The notes: generated by a model not told the origin, from the sequence alone. Numbered from the stretch's first letter, positions 9,261-18,695 are shown. The stretch: 64,000 bases of DNA from Erysipelotrichaceae bacterium (GCA_018365815.1 JAGZJH010000006.1:1-64000); one strand, 5' to 3'. Made by a program: numbers and translations.

Positions 9261-9274
9261 TGTAAGCGCTTAAA
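9261..9274 (-). promoter_or_regulatory. Catabolite-responsive element (cre) candidate
   Basis: TGTAAGCGCTTAAA matches the cre consensus TGWAANCGNTNWCA at 13 of 14 positions and has a palindromic TTAAGCGCTTA-type core. Placed upstream of the EIIC gene, it would let CcpA repress transport when better sugars are present. Function is inferred. Confidence 0.55.
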
Positions 9275-9651
9275 ACAATACATTTTTTACTTTTTTTGAT
9301 AATTAAACTTTAGCAATTTTTTATTAAAATTATTTTGATGTAAATTAATAAAATGGATTAAGTAATATATTAGGAAAATCAAATTATTAAAAAAATATTT
9401 TATGAATTTGCAAAATGATACGAATATTTATTTTAAATAATAGAATGTTACATTTATGTTTGAAAATTATATATTTTCTAAAATAGAAAAAAACGCATTT
9501 TATTAAGTAATTTTGCTGTATTCTTAATTAACTGAATGTCTAATCATACAAAATTATCGATAAATAAAGGTGCATATTGATATGATTACAATGAGAATGT
9601 TGTTATAATGTAAGTATAGTCAAAAAGAATAAGAAACGGAGGATAAAGGAT
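9275..9651. other. AT-rich intergenic region
   Basis: About 380 bases without a supported gene, between divergent EIIC and desulfoferrodoxin genes. A TATAAT at about 9603-9608 probably belongs to the desulfoferrodoxin promoter; no convincing -35 partner at 16-18 bases. I see no RNA gene. Confidence 0.4.
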
Positions 9652-10035
9652 ATGAAATTTTATCGATGTGAAGTATGTGGAAATATTGTAGAAAAAGTAG
9701 TCGATCATAAAGTACCGGTAATGTGTTGTGGAAAACCTGTGACATTATTAGAAGCAAATGTTACTGATGGTGCAACTGAAAAACATGTTCCTGAAGTGAG
9801 TGTTGAAAATGGTGTATTACACGCTGTCATTGGATCAGTAGAACATCCAAGTTTACCAGAACATTTTATTAACTTTATTGTAGTAAAAGCAGGAGATCAA
9901 GTTTATCGTAAAGATTTAAAAGCAGGGGATAAACCAGAGGCTTCATTTAATTTAAATGGATATACAGGAATGGTTGAAGTTTATGAATTCTGTAATCTTC
10001 ATGGGTTATGGAAAAAAGAAGTTGAAGTTAAATAA
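9652..10035 (+). CDS. dfx: Desulfoferrodoxin (class I superoxide reductase)
   Basis: Reduces superoxide to hydrogen peroxide without making oxygen; an anaerobe's oxygen-defence enzyme in the cytosol. At 127 residues it carries both iron centres. Center I is the rubredoxin-like C6-x2-C9 … C25-C26. Center II has E43-K44-H45, H65, H71, C114 and H117, matching the EKH/HxxC ligand set. GGAGG ribosome site at normal distance. Monocistronic. It needs a reductant such as rubredoxin, not found in this window. Confidence 0.96.
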   Translation: MKFYRCEVCGNIVEKVVDHKVPVMCCGKPVTLLEANVTDGATEKHVPEVSVENGVLHAVIGSVEHPSLPEHFINFIVVKAGDQVYRKDLKAGDKPEASFNLNGYTGMVEVYEFCNLHGLWKKEVEVK

Positions 10036-10207
10036 ATGATTAAAAGGTTATCATAAAATCAATTTTAAAAGGTTGATTTGTGGTGGCTTTTTTATTTTGT
10101 CATTAAATATGATTTATGCCTAATTAAAGTGGCATAAATATATACGTTAGTTATAATATAATTATGATACAATATAATTACTATAAAGGATATTGGAGGT
10201 AAATATT

Positions 10208-10990
10208 ATGGTAAGAATTATTTTTAATGCAGATGACATTGGATATAGTGAAGCAGTGACATTAGGAATTATCAAAAGTTATCAAGACGGTGTCATTCGT
10301 TCCACAACAATGATGTCTAATATGCCAGCTGCCCTATTTGCAGCAAAGTTACTCAAAGAAAATCCGGGACTATATTGTGGACTTCATGCCAATATTGTCA
10401 TTGGAACACCTGTTTCAGATCCTAAATCGATACCATCACTTGTAGATGAAAATGGAAAATTTAATGTAAAAAAACGTATTCAAGCGGGATTAAAACTTGA
10501 ATTAGAAGAAATTAAACACGAAATCATTGCACAAGCAGAACGTTTTAAAGAATTGATGGGTCATTATCCTACACATATTGAAGGACATGCTGTATTTGAT
10601 CCTAATCTACAAATTGCAATTTATGAAGTTGCTACAGAATTAGGCGTACATTATACAGATAGCAAAAGACAATTAGTCAATGGAAAATTTGAAATTTCTT
10701 ATGATACACATCATAGCGGTTGGGAAGTGCCAGTTTCGCCTAAAGTGGCTTATTATCAAGATAATGTTTCATTAGATTATTGGTTAGAAGATCAAGCAGA
10801 GCTTTTAAAAGAGGATTTAGTAGAAATACATTCTCACCCCGGTTATATTGACCAAGAATTACTTGATTGGTCTAGTTATAACATTACTCGTGCTAAAGAA
10901 GTGCAAATTGCCTGCGATCCTCGTTTAAAAAAATGGGCTGAAGAAAATGGAGTAGAATTTATTAACTTTGAAGATATTAGACGTAAATAA
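10208..10990 (+). CDS. chbG: ChbG/YdjC-family carbohydrate deacetylase
   Basis: 260-residue NodB-like (YdjC) deacetylase. Known members remove an acetyl group from chitobiose or its 6-phosphate so that a phospho-glycosidase can act. Metal-site motifs: FNADDIGYS at the N-terminus, HIEGHAVFDP near residue 120 and EIHSHPGYID near the end. The start is 10208, with GGAGGT 7-8 bases upstream; an in-frame TTG at 10193 lies too close to the site. It is the first gene of a unit with a LicR-type regulator and cellobiose-type PTS genes, supporting a role in chito- or beta-oligosaccharide use. Confidence 0.88.
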   Translation: MVRIIFNADDIGYSEAVTLGIIKSYQDGVIRSTTMMSNMPAALFAAKLLKENPGLYCGLHANIVIGTPVSDPKSIPSLVDENGKFNVKKRIQAGLKLELEEIKHEIIAQAERFKELMGHYPTHIEGHAVFDPNLQIAIYEVATELGVHYTDSKRQLVNGKFEISYDTHHSGWEVPVSPKVAYYQDNVSLDYWLEDQAELLKEDLVEIHSHPGYIDQELLDWSSYNITRAKEVQIACDPRLKKWAEENGVEFINFEDIRRK

Positions 10991-11004
10991 GAGGAGTTTA
11001 TGAT

Positions 11005-12981
11005 ATGGATAGACGTTTTATACAATTATTTAAAATTTTATCAAGGCAAAATGACTACATTAAATCACAAGAATTATGTGAACAGTTAAAAATACGTCCA
11101 CGTACGCTAAGAGAAGATTTACGTATTTATAAAGATATTTTTGAAAAACAAGCAGGTTGTTATGTGAAATCACGTCCTCATGTTGGCTATATTTTACATA
11201 TTTTTAATTCAGAAGCATATAATTTATTTTTAAAACAATTGTTATTAGAAGAATCTAAAAATCAATTTATTATTCCTGTTTGCCAAGAAGAACGTATTAA
11301 TTATATTATCCGTTATTTTCTAAGTCATTTAGATTTTATTAAATTAGATGACCTTGCTAGTGAAATTTATGTCAGTCGTTCAACGCTTAATGTAGATATT
11401 AAAGAAGTTAAAAAACGTCTATCTTATTTTCATTTGAAAATTATCTCTAAACCAAGTTACGGTGTTAAAATATCAGGAAAGGAAAAAGATATTCGTTCAT
11501 GCATTGCACAATATTTTTATCATTTTGAAAACTATGATGAACGCTATCTTAATGAAATTGGGATGCATGGTAATTTAATGTCAAAAGATGATTTTGATTT
11601 TGTGAAAAATATGCTTTATGACATTATTTTAAAATATGCGTTTAAATTAACAGATATTGGTTTTCAAAATTTGACGATTCATATCGTAATTGCAGTTCAT
11701 CGTATTAAGCATGGAATTTATGTAGAAGAGTTTTTAAATTCTAAAATCATCAATGAACCTACGATAGAATTAGAACTTGCTAATGAAATCGCCTATCGTT
11801 TAAATGAATATTTTAAAATAACTTTACCCCAAAGTGAAATTCATTATATCGTTGCACATTTAATGGGAAAACATGCTTGTGTATTAGAAGAACAACCAAT
11901 TGTAGTATCTAAAGATATTTCTAAATTAATTGACATGATGATCTTAGAAATTAAAAAGAATTTTCATATTGATTTTAGCGGTGATTTGGATTTATATACA
12001 ATGCTTGCGATGCATTTACAACCTATGTTTAATCGTTTGATGTATGATATGAAAATGACTAATCCTTTAACTAAACAAATTAAAAAAGATAGTCCGCAAG
12101 CCTTTGAATTAGCAGTGTTAGCAGGTAAGATTATCCAAAATCAATATGGCAAAATTGTTTTAGAAGAAGAACTGGGATATTTAGCGTTACATTTTGCTTT
12201 GGCTTTAGAAAGAATGAAAAAAATTGTGAAAAAAAATATTATTATTGTTTGTGCAAGTGGTATGGGAACTTCACAGATTTTACTTTATAAAGTAAAGTCA
12301 AAGTTTAAAGATTATATTAATGAAGTGTTAGTAAGTGAAGCTTATAAATTAGAAAATATGGATCTTAGTAAGTATGATTTAATTCTTTCAACTATTCCCA
12401 TTGCGATTAAAACATCTATTCCAATTATTCAAGTTCAGTATTTTTTAAATGAAGAAGATGTCATTGCTTTAGAAGATGTGTTTATGAAAAACAATGAAGA
12501 ATTGTATTTTATTCAAAATTGTTTTAAAGAAGAATTTTTTTATAATGATATTGTCGTTTCTTCAAGAGATGAAGCCATTACTTATATGTGTGATAAGATA
12601 CGTCAGCAACGTTCATTGCCTAATAATTTTGAAGCATTAGTATTTGAAAGAGAAGCACTTTCAAGTACTGAGGTAGGCAACCGTATTGCAATGCCACACC
12701 CAATTAGATTAGTGATGAATGAGACATTTGTGGCAGTAGGGATATTAAAAAAGCCCATTCGTTGGGAAAATGAGTATGTGAAGTTTATTTTTTTATTATG
12801 CATCGATCAACATTCTAACCAAGTTTTAAATGTGTTTAATGAAGTATTGACCAATATTATTTTTAATCAAGAAAGTTTATTAGAACTCGAACGACATTCT
12901 GATTTTAAAACAATGCAAAAAATAATTATGACAATGAGTAAAGAAGAATTGTCTCGATCTTCAAATAGTATTTTTAAATAA
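11005..12981 (+). CDS. LicR/MtlR-type PRD transcriptional activator with EIIB and EIIA domains
   Basis: 658 residues. Order: two N-terminal helix-turn-helix segments (about 1-150), PRD1 with its His in TIHIVIAVHRIKHG, PRD2 with HYIVAHLMG and YLALHFALALER, a GatB-like EIIB domain with phospho-Cys in IIIVCASGMGTSQ (about residue 415), and a fructose/mannitol-type EIIA with phospho-His in RIAMPHPIR (about 570). Such proteins activate sugar operons and are tuned by HPr and EII phosphorylation. It sits 14 bases after chbG and 1 base before the EIIB-EIIC gene, so it most likely regulates its own operon. Confidence 0.93.
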   Translation: MDRRFIQLFKILSRQNDYIKSQELCEQLKIRPRTLREDLRIYKDIFEKQAGCYVKSRPHVGYILHIFNSEAYNLFLKQLLLEESKNQFIIPVCQEERINYIIRYFLSHLDFIKLDDLASEIYVSRSTLNVDIKEVKKRLSYFHLKIISKPSYGVKISGKEKDIRSCIAQYFYHFENYDERYLNEIGMHGNLMSKDDFDFVKNMLYDIILKYAFKLTDIGFQNLTIHIVIAVHRIKHGIYVEEFLNSKIINEPTIELELANEIAYRLNEYFKITLPQSEIHYIVAHLMGKHACVLEEQPIVVSKDISKLIDMMILEIKKNFHIDFSGDLDLYTMLAMHLQPMFNRLMYDMKMTNPLTKQIKKDSPQAFELAVLAGKIIQNQYGKIVLEEELGYLALHFALALERMKKIVKKNIIIVCASGMGTSQILLYKVKSKFKDYINEVLVSEAYKLENMDLSKYDLILSTIPIAIKTSIPIIQVQYFLNEEDVIALEDVFMKNNEELYFIQNCFKEEFFYNDIVVSSRDEAITYMCDKIRQQRSLPNNFEALVFEREALSSTEVGNRIAMPHPIRLVMNETFVAVGILKKPIRWENEYVKFIFLLCIDQHSNQVLNVFNEVLTNIIFNQESLLELERHSDFKTMQKIIMTMSKEELSRSSNSIFK

Positions 12982-12982
12982 A

Positions 12983-14539
12983 ATGAAAATTCTTGTATGT
13001 TGTGCAGGTGGAATGTCAAGTAGTTTACTTGTTAGAAGAATGAGAGATGAAGTTAAAAAACAACATTTAGACAACATCAAAATCGGTTCATGTGGACGTA
13101 CTGAGTTATATCGCTATATTGATGAAGCAGATGTCATCTTACTAGCCCCACAATTAACGTTTATGAAAGAGAATTTATCTGCTAAACATAAGTTAATGGA
13201 AATTTCATATGAGGATTATGGTAATTTAGATGCTGTTGCAATTTTAAAAAAGGCTATAAATTTTGAAACAACGACGAAAGATCTAAATTTAAAAGGCGGA
13301 CATAGGGTCATGGTTAAAGTCGCAGATAAAATTGCTCAAAGTTATGCTTTAACGGCAATTAGTCAGGGTTTTTCTTCCGTAATGCCAATCAGTATTTTAG
13401 GCTCTTTGTTTATATTGCTTAAAAACATACCTCTTATGGGGTATAGTGAATTTTTAAATGATAGTGGACTTGGTAACTTACTTAATCTTGCTTCTGGGGC
13501 AACTATTGATGCGATAAGTATTTATGCGTGTTTTTTTATCACTTTTAGATATGTTCAGTTACATCATTTACAAGCACATCAAGCAGGGTTGTTATCTTTG
13601 ATATGTTTTTTCTTATTAATCGGTAATAATGAACAAGGTTATTTAATTGATTATATCAACTCACGAGGGCTGTTTACTGCAATTTTTGTATCAATTAGTG
13701 TTGGATATTTGTATGTTTTATTAAGTGATAAAAAAATAGAACTCAAAAAGATAAGTTTTATAAATAAATCACTGGCTTTTGAATTAGAAAAGTTAGTCCC
13801 CTCGCTATTTATTATTTTAATATTTTTAAGTATCGCTTGTTTAATTTTATTAACTCCATATCCTAATTTACATACGCTTATTTATGAAACAATTCAGACT
13901 TCTTTAATGTCGTTTATGGGAAATAACTTGTGGTCATTTTTGATTTTACAGTTGATGACAAATGTTTTATGGTTTTTTGGTTTGCATGGTGGCAATATTG
14001 TAAGTAGTGTCACTAATGCGATTATGATCTCTTTATCGTTAGAAAATTTTTCTTTGTATCAATCCGGTCAAATGCCTATTAATATTATTTCTAATGATTT
14101 TTCTAAATGTTATATTGCCGGAGGGGTAGGTTCTCTATTTTCTTTAACGATTTTAATGACTTTTTTATCAAAAAGCAAACGATATAAAACTTTAGGAAAA
14201 CTCTCTTTACCGACTACTTTCTTTTTTATTAATGAACCGTTGATGTTTGGAATTCCAGTAGTATTAAATCCGACTTTGTTTATTCCTTTAGTTTTTATTA
14301 CCCCTATTTTAGCGGTTTTTACTTATTGTATGATGGCGATGCACATTGTTCCAATTCCTATTGGAATACAACTTCCTTGGACAACTCCTCCTGTTTTTTA
14401 TGGCTTTCTACAAGGAAGTTATAAAATTGCTTTATTAGAAGTGGTGAACATTATTTTAGCTGGTTTAATGTGGTATCCGTTTTTTAAAAAGATGGATCAT
14501 CATGCTTATTTACAAGAAACTAAAGAATGCCACAATTAA
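12983..14539 (+). CDS. PTS cellobiose-type EIIB-EIIC fusion
   Basis: 518 residues. The first about 95 are a lactose/cellobiose-family EIIB domain (MKILVCCAGGMSSSLLV; C7 aligns with the phosphorylated Cys). After a short linker follows an EIIC permease with LWFFGLHGGNIVSSV and FINEPLMFGIPVVLNP. The EIIC half is closely similar to the next gene, so the two are tandem paralogues. This copy differs at the usually conserved VTNP (here VTNA). It follows the regulator by one base with no clear ribosome site, suggesting coupling. No EIIA gene is present, so EIIA must come from elsewhere. Confidence 0.9.
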   Translation: MKILVCCAGGMSSSLLVRRMRDEVKKQHLDNIKIGSCGRTELYRYIDEADVILLAPQLTFMKENLSAKHKLMEISYEDYGNLDAVAILKKAINFETTTKDLNLKGGHRVMVKVADKIAQSYALTAISQGFSSVMPISILGSLFILLKNIPLMGYSEFLNDSGLGNLLNLASGATIDAISIYACFFITFRYVQLHHLQAHQAGLLSLICFFLLIGNNEQGYLIDYINSRGLFTAIFVSISVGYLYVLLSDKKIELKKISFINKSLAFELEKLVPSLFIILIFLSIACLILLTPYPNLHTLIYETIQTSLMSFMGNNLWSFLILQLMTNVLWFFGLHGGNIVSSVTNAIMISLSLENFSLYQSGQMPINIISNDFSKCYIAGGVGSLFSLTILMTFLSKSKRYKTLGKLSLPTTFFFINEPLMFGIPVVLNPTLFIPLVFITPILAVFTYCMMAMHIVPIPIGIQLPWTTPPVFYGFLQGSYKIALLEVVNIILAGLMWYPFFKKMDHHAYLQETKECHN

Positions 14540-14643
14540 ATGGCAATAAGTCAAATTTATTCTTGAATTAGACTAATATATAATAAAAGTGTCAAAAAAA
14601 TATTAAGTTTTATGGGAGAATAAATTAAAAGGAGGAGATGTCT

Positions 14644-15903
14644 ATGAATAAAATGATGGAAGTTTTAGAAAATAAATTAGTTCCTATTGCAGCAACGTTA
14701 GGAAGTAATAAGTATCTTAAAGCTATTAGTGGTGGATTTATTGCGATTATGTCCGCAACAATTATCGGTTCATTGTTTACATTATTATGTAACCTCCCAA
14801 TTAAAGCTTATACAGATTGGTTGGCATCATCGGGATTTGGGAGTATTTTATCTTTACCAAGTCAAGCGACAATTGATTTAATTGCCTTGTATGCAGCGTT
14901 TTTTATCGCTTATACCTTAGCGAAAGAATTTCATGTAGATAGTGCAGGAGCCGGGTTATCAAGTTTAGTTTCTTTTATGTTGATTACCGGTAGAACTGAG
15001 GGGGCATATGCCGTTGATTTTCTAGGTGCAAAAGGGTTGTTTTGTTCAATGTTTGTCGCATTAATCGCTGCGCGTATTTATGTTTATGTCGTTCAACATG
15101 GTTGGGTGATTAAATTACCTGATAGTGTTCCACCAAATGTTGCTAATTCATTTTCTGCTTTAATTCCAACCGGAATTGTAGTGACTATTTTTCTAATCAT
15201 TGCCGGTTTAATGACTTTAACAAGTTATCAAAATTTACATAATGCAGTATTTACAATCATTCAATCTTCTTTAATGAAGTTTATGGGCGATAATATACTA
15301 GCCTTTACATTTTTCCAATTCATGACTAATATTTTGTGGTTTTTTGGATTACATGGTGGAAATATTGTAGGTTCTATTACAAATCCAATTTATACCCCTC
15401 TTGCTTTAGAAAACTTTGCTTTATATGAAGCAGGACAACTTCCAACTCATATTATTTCAGGTTCATTTAGCCGTTGTTTTATTCAAGGTGGCGTAGGTTC
15501 AATGTTTTCGCTAGCAATTTTAATGGCGTTTTTATCTAAGAGTGAACAGTTTAAAACATTAGGAAAACTATCATTACCGACAACATTTTTCTTTATCAAT
15601 GAACCTTTGATGTTTGGAATTCCAGTTGTGTTAAATCCGTTGTTCTTTATTCCATTAATGTTATTAACACCAATATTAGGTATATTGACTTATTCTGTGA
15701 TGAGTGCCGGAATTATTCCAATTCCTAGTGGGGCACAAATTCCATGGACAACCCCACCAGTTCTTTATGGGATATTACAAGGAAGTTGGAAAATTGCAAT
15801 ATGGGAGATTATCACTATTCTTATTTCAATGGGAGTGTATTATCCGTTCTTTAAAATTGCTGATAAACGTGCTTATGAAGAAGAAAATAGCTTAAATAAT
15901 TAA
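14644..15903 (+). CDS. PTS cellobiose-type EIIC permease (paralogue of preceding EIIC)
   Basis: 419-residue EIIC with LHGGNIVGSITNPIYTPL and FINEPLMFGIPVVLNP. I start at 14644, because GGAGGAG is then 6 bases away; the ATG at 14638 abuts it. The preceding 100 bases contain -10-like AT boxes, so it may also be transcribed separately. Its motifs are closer to consensus than those of the EIIC half of the upstream fusion, so this may be the main transporter. It must pair with an EIIB, perhaps that of the fusion. Confidence 0.9.
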   Translation: MNKMMEVLENKLVPIAATLGSNKYLKAISGGFIAIMSATIIGSLFTLLCNLPIKAYTDWLASSGFGSILSLPSQATIDLIALYAAFFIAYTLAKEFHVDSAGAGLSSLVSFMLITGRTEGAYAVDFLGAKGLFCSMFVALIAARIYVYVVQHGWVIKLPDSVPPNVANSFSALIPTGIVVTIFLIIAGLMTLTSYQNLHNAVFTIIQSSLMKFMGDNILAFTFFQFMTNILWFFGLHGGNIVGSITNPIYTPLALENFALYEAGQLPTHIISGSFSRCFIQGGVGSMFSLAILMAFLSKSEQFKTLGKLSLPTTFFFINEPLMFGIPVVLNPLFFIPLMLLTPILGILTYSVMSAGIIPIPSGAQIPWTTPPVLYGILQGSWKIAIWEIITILISMGVYYPFFKIADKRAYEEENSLNN

Positions 15904-15926
15904 AAACTCACTTTCGTGAGTTTTTA
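15902..15926 (+). terminator. Bidirectional terminator between EIIC and hxlR
   Basis: AAAAACTCAC-TTTC-GTGAGTTTTT: strong symmetric stem. It ends both the PTS operon and the convergent HxlR gene, whose stop codon it overlaps. Confidence 0.9.
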
Positions 15927-16244
15927 TAATGATTTATAATAATTTCCAAATTCTTCCATTGATTTTAAAACACTTAGAAATTGCTTTCCTAATTCTGTTA
16001 ATCCATATTCAACCTTAGGGGGGTTAGTCTTATAATCTTTTCGATACACTAGCCCATCATCAGTGAGTTGTCTTAAACTTTCTGTAAGTACCTTTTGTGA
16101 AATACCATCTAATGATTTTTGAAGTTCGTTAAATCGCCAAGAACGTATCATTAAATTTCTTATAATAAGTAGTTTCCATTTACTTCCAACTAACGATACC
16201 GTAGTTGCGATAGGACATTCTGGTAAATCTTCTTTTCTTTTCAT
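15924..16244 (-). CDS. HxlR/YodB-family transcriptional regulator
   Basis: 106-residue winged-helix protein with the family hallmark CPIATTVSLVGSKWKLLI; Cys10 corresponds to the redox-sensing Cys of YodB-like members. The wing segment PPKVEYGLTELG is typical. GGAGGG ribosome site. It is divergent from a (broken) cupin gene, with a 10-base palindrome between them, and probably represses the shared promoter region in response to quinones or electrophiles (family knowledge, not shown here). Confidence 0.9.
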   Translation of the reverse strand: MKRKEDLPECPIATTVSLVGSKWKLLIIRNLMIRSWRFNELQKSLDGISQKVLTESLRQLTDDGLVYRKDYKTNPPKVEYGLTELGKQFLSVLKSMEEFGNYYKSL

Positions 16245-16301
16245 ATCTTTCTCCCTCCTATTTTTGTATTATACTACGCGTTATAAAAATAATATACAGT
16301 A

Positions 16302-16311
16302 ACTTTAAAGT
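16302..16311. promoter_or_regulatory. Palindrome between hxlR and cupin, possible HxlR operator
   Basis: ACTTTAAAGT is a perfect palindrome with outer AGTA…TACT elements (slightly off-centre) in the 151-base divergent gap. Position fits an operator for HxlR; binding is inferred. Confidence 0.4.
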
Positions 16312-16395
16312 GCGTACTACTATACGATGCTGTAATGATGTATAATTTGCTTGTAAAGATAATTAATTTGAAAAAATGATTAGGAAGATAAGAAT

Positions 16396-16750
16396 ATGTT
16401 AAATTTTAAACACACACATTGCAGATGAAGGAAGAACTGAATTACATGATACATTATCATTAACAGGAGCAGAAATTAGTATGACTACTTTACCGGCAGG
16501 TGAATGTATTCCATTTTCTCATTATCACAAAAATAATGAAGAAATCTATGGTGTTATTTCAGGAAATGGTAAAGCAGTTATTGATGGTGAAGAATTGATA
16601 TTAACAAAAGGAGATTGGGTTAAAATTTCTCCTAAAGCAAAGCGCCAATTTTTTACTGATAAAAATTCACCAATCACTTATATATGTGTTCAAGTTATAG
16701 AAAATTCTTTAGAAGAGTATACGATGAATGATGGTGTAGTCGTTGAATAA
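16396..16750 (+). pseudogene. Cupin-domain protein, frameshifted near the start
   Basis: The ATG at 16396 (MLNFKHTH…), with AGGAA about 9 bases upstream, soon hits a stop. Reading frame is restored if the CA tract at 16411-16418 had five repeats instead of four: it then continues I-A-D-E-G-R-T-E-L-H-D… into the rest. From 16481 an 89-residue frame contains a full single cupin (FSHYHKNNEEIYGVISGNG; KGDWVKISPKAKRQFF). Known relatives are about 115 residues and start like the frameshifted part. The internal ATG at 16481 could still give a shortened protein. Confidence 0.75.
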
Positions 16751-16773
16751 TTGTTAATGTGATATTTATTTAG

Positions 16774-16800
16774 GATCAGAATTATCTCTGGTCTTTTTTT
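16774..16800 (+). terminator. Terminator after cupin
   Basis: GATCAG…CTGGTC stem (one G-T pair) followed by seven T. Confidence 0.7.
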
Positions 16801-16855
16801 ATTGTAATGATTATTTCCTAAATTTGTTTAACAATAAATTCTTAAAAAGAATTAT

Positions 16856-16909
16856 ATATGGACTGTTTAAATATAACTATTGAAATAGTTGTTTAATTTT
16901 CGTCCATAT
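16856..16909. repeat. 54-base imperfect inverted repeat of unknown role
   Basis: ATATGGAC … GTCCATAT outer arms with inner AACTATT/AAATAGTT pairing make a long hairpin in the gap before the DJ-1 genes. It has no T-run, so it is not an ordinary terminator. It could be a small mobile-repeat remnant or an RNA element. Confidence 0.45.
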
Positions 16910-17012
16910 CATCAGGATAATTTAAAATTTTCAACCTATTTCTTAAATTAGGAAATCCATTGTTAATAAGTAAAATTCTACTAAAATAGGTGTTGTCAGG
17001 AGGTAAAGGAAA

Positions 17013-17573
17013 ATGAAAAAAGCAGCGATTATTATGGCACCCGGATTTGAAGAAGGGGAAACACTTACGATTGTAGATATTATAAGAAGGGCAAATCTAC
17101 AATGTGATATATTTGGTTTTGATAAAGTTGTTGAAGGGGGACATAACATCTGTGTTCAAAGTGATCAGCTGTTAAGTGAAGCAATTATTGATTACGATAT
17201 GATTATTTTACCCGGTGGATATGATGGAGCTATGAATATGAAAAATAGTGAGGAATTAATAAACATTCTTCACAAAATGAATGAAAAACAAAAGTATATT
17301 TGTGCAATGTGTGCTGCTCCGATTGTTTTAGAAAAGGCTAATTTATTAGTAGATAAAAATTATACAGCTTATATTGGCTATGATCAAAAAATTAAACAAG
17401 GGCGTTATTTAGAAGATATAGTGGTGATTGATGGCAATATTGTGACAAGTAGAGGTCCGGCTACGGCGTATGCATTTGCATATAAATTAGTTGATTTATT
17501 AGGTGGTGATTCATTGGCCGTCAAAAAAAGAATGATTTATTTTAATGCATTTGATGTAAAGGAGGTAAAGTAA
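17013..17573 (+). CDS. DJ-1/PfpI family protein (first of tandem pair)
   Basis: 186 residues of flavodoxin-like DJ-1 fold. The nucleophile elbow ICAMCAAPIVL carries the reactive Cys, and the conserved acidic residue lies in APGFEEGETLTIVD. Members act as glyoxalase III/deglycase-like enzymes, proteases or chaperones; the exact activity cannot be told. AGGAGGT ribosome site. One base separates it from a clear paralogue downstream, indicating a tandem duplication within one operon. Confidence 0.9.
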   Translation: MKKAAIIMAPGFEEGETLTIVDIIRRANLQCDIFGFDKVVEGGHNICVQSDQLLSEAIIDYDMIILPGGYDGAMNMKNSEELINILHKMNEKQKYICAMCAAPIVLEKANLLVDKNYTAYIGYDQKIKQGRYLEDIVVIDGNIVTSRGPATAYAFAYKLVDLLGGDSLAVKKRMIYFNAFDVKEVK

Positions 17574-17574
17574 A

Positions 17575-18126
17575 ATGGCTCGTGTGGCAGTATTAATGGC
17601 AGAGGGATTTGAAGAAGGTGAAACTTTAACTATCGTCGATTTATTAAGACGTGCAAATATTGAATGTCATACATTTAGTTTTGATGGTGAGTTTGTAAAA
17701 GGAATGCATCATATGTTGATTAAAGCGGATAAGATGTTTAGTGATGAAATTAAGGATTATGATATGTTAGTTTTACCTGGAGGAAGACCGGGAGGGGATA
17801 ATTTACAAAACAACCCTAATGTTATTTCAATGGTTCAATATTTTAATCATCAAAATAAATATTTGGCAGCGATGTGTTCAGGAACCATTGTTTTATCTAA
17901 GGCAGAAGTGATTACCGGTAAAAAAGTGACAGGCTATACAGGATATGATCAAAAATTAATCGGTGGAAAATTTGTCGATGATGTAGTAGTATTCGATCAA
18001 AATATTATTACCAGCCAAGGACCGGCAACGCCTTATCCATTTGCATTTAAGATTATTGAGGTGTTTAAAAAAGATACGATTATAATGAAAGAAAGGTTAA
18101 TGTATAATTTCGCCGGTGGAAAGTAA
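17575..18126 (+). CDS. DJ-1/PfpI family protein (second of tandem pair)
   Basis: 183 residues, similar along its length to the preceding gene (AEGFEEGETLTIVDLLRRANIE; elbow AAMCSGTIVLSKA). Here the residue after the Cys is Ser-Gly rather than Ala-Ala, so substrate range may differ. AAAGGAGGT ribosome site overlaps the end of the first copy. Cytosolic; probably stress-related by family. Confidence 0.9.
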   Translation: MARVAVLMAEGFEEGETLTIVDLLRRANIECHTFSFDGEFVKGMHHMLIKADKMFSDEIKDYDMLVLPGGRPGGDNLQNNPNVISMVQYFNHQNKYLAAMCSGTIVLSKAEVITGKKVTGYTGYDQKLIGGKFVDDVVVFDQNIITSQGPATPYPFAFKIIEVFKKDTIIMKERLMYNFAGGK

Positions 18127-18182
18127 TGTCATTAACAATTAACATCATGTGATAAAGTATGATTATGATTTTGCATATTTTT

Positions 18183-18200
18183 AAAGCATGGTGCTTTTTT
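18183..18200 (+). terminator. Terminator after DJ-1 pair
   Basis: AAAGCA-TGG-TGCTTTTTT, short stem with T-run. Confidence 0.7.
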
Positions 18201-18287
18201 GTGAAAAGATTGTTGTAATAGATAAAATAAAAGGGGAGAGCAGTGTTTATTAAAAATTATTACAAAAACAAACCACAAATTCATTAG

Positions 18288-18695
18288 CAACAAATTATTC
18301 TTTTTATTGAAATTATAGTTGTTTTAATTGTAAGTAGTATTCCAATAGATAAGTTTAATATTGTTGTAAATATCTTGATTTCTTTTATATGTGCGATGCA
18401 GACAGAAAGTTTAAAAAAAGTATTAGGTAAACCATTTTCATCGACTATGTGTACAGGAAATTTAAGAAGTGGCATAGAATATTTTTACCAAGCCATAAGT
18501 TATCACAGTCAAAATGAGATGAAAAAATGTTTCTATTATCTTTTCATTAACTCTGCTTTTATTTTTGGGGTTATATTAGGGGGATGGATTACCAATATTA
18601 TGATTGAAAAAGCAATACTTATATGTTTATTTCCAATAGTAATAGCTACAATGTTTAAATGTTCAATAAATATTAAAAGGCTATCTTCGATTTGA
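18288..18695 (+). pseudogene. DUF1275 (YoaK-like) membrane protein, C-terminal remnant
   Basis: An open frame after a TAG at 18285-18287 reads about 135 residues with three hydrophobic helices and the DUF1275 signature AMQTESLKKVLGKPFSSTMC TGNLR. Full-length family members are about 220-230 residues, so the N-terminal half is missing. No ATG with a ribosome site precedes the frame. I therefore call it a decayed gene rather than a short one. Confidence 0.75.

Noticed and set aside
9560..9610. Fur/PerR-like box upstream of desulfoferrodoxin
   Set aside because: TGATTACAATGAGAAT resembles such boxes only loosely; too weak to claim.
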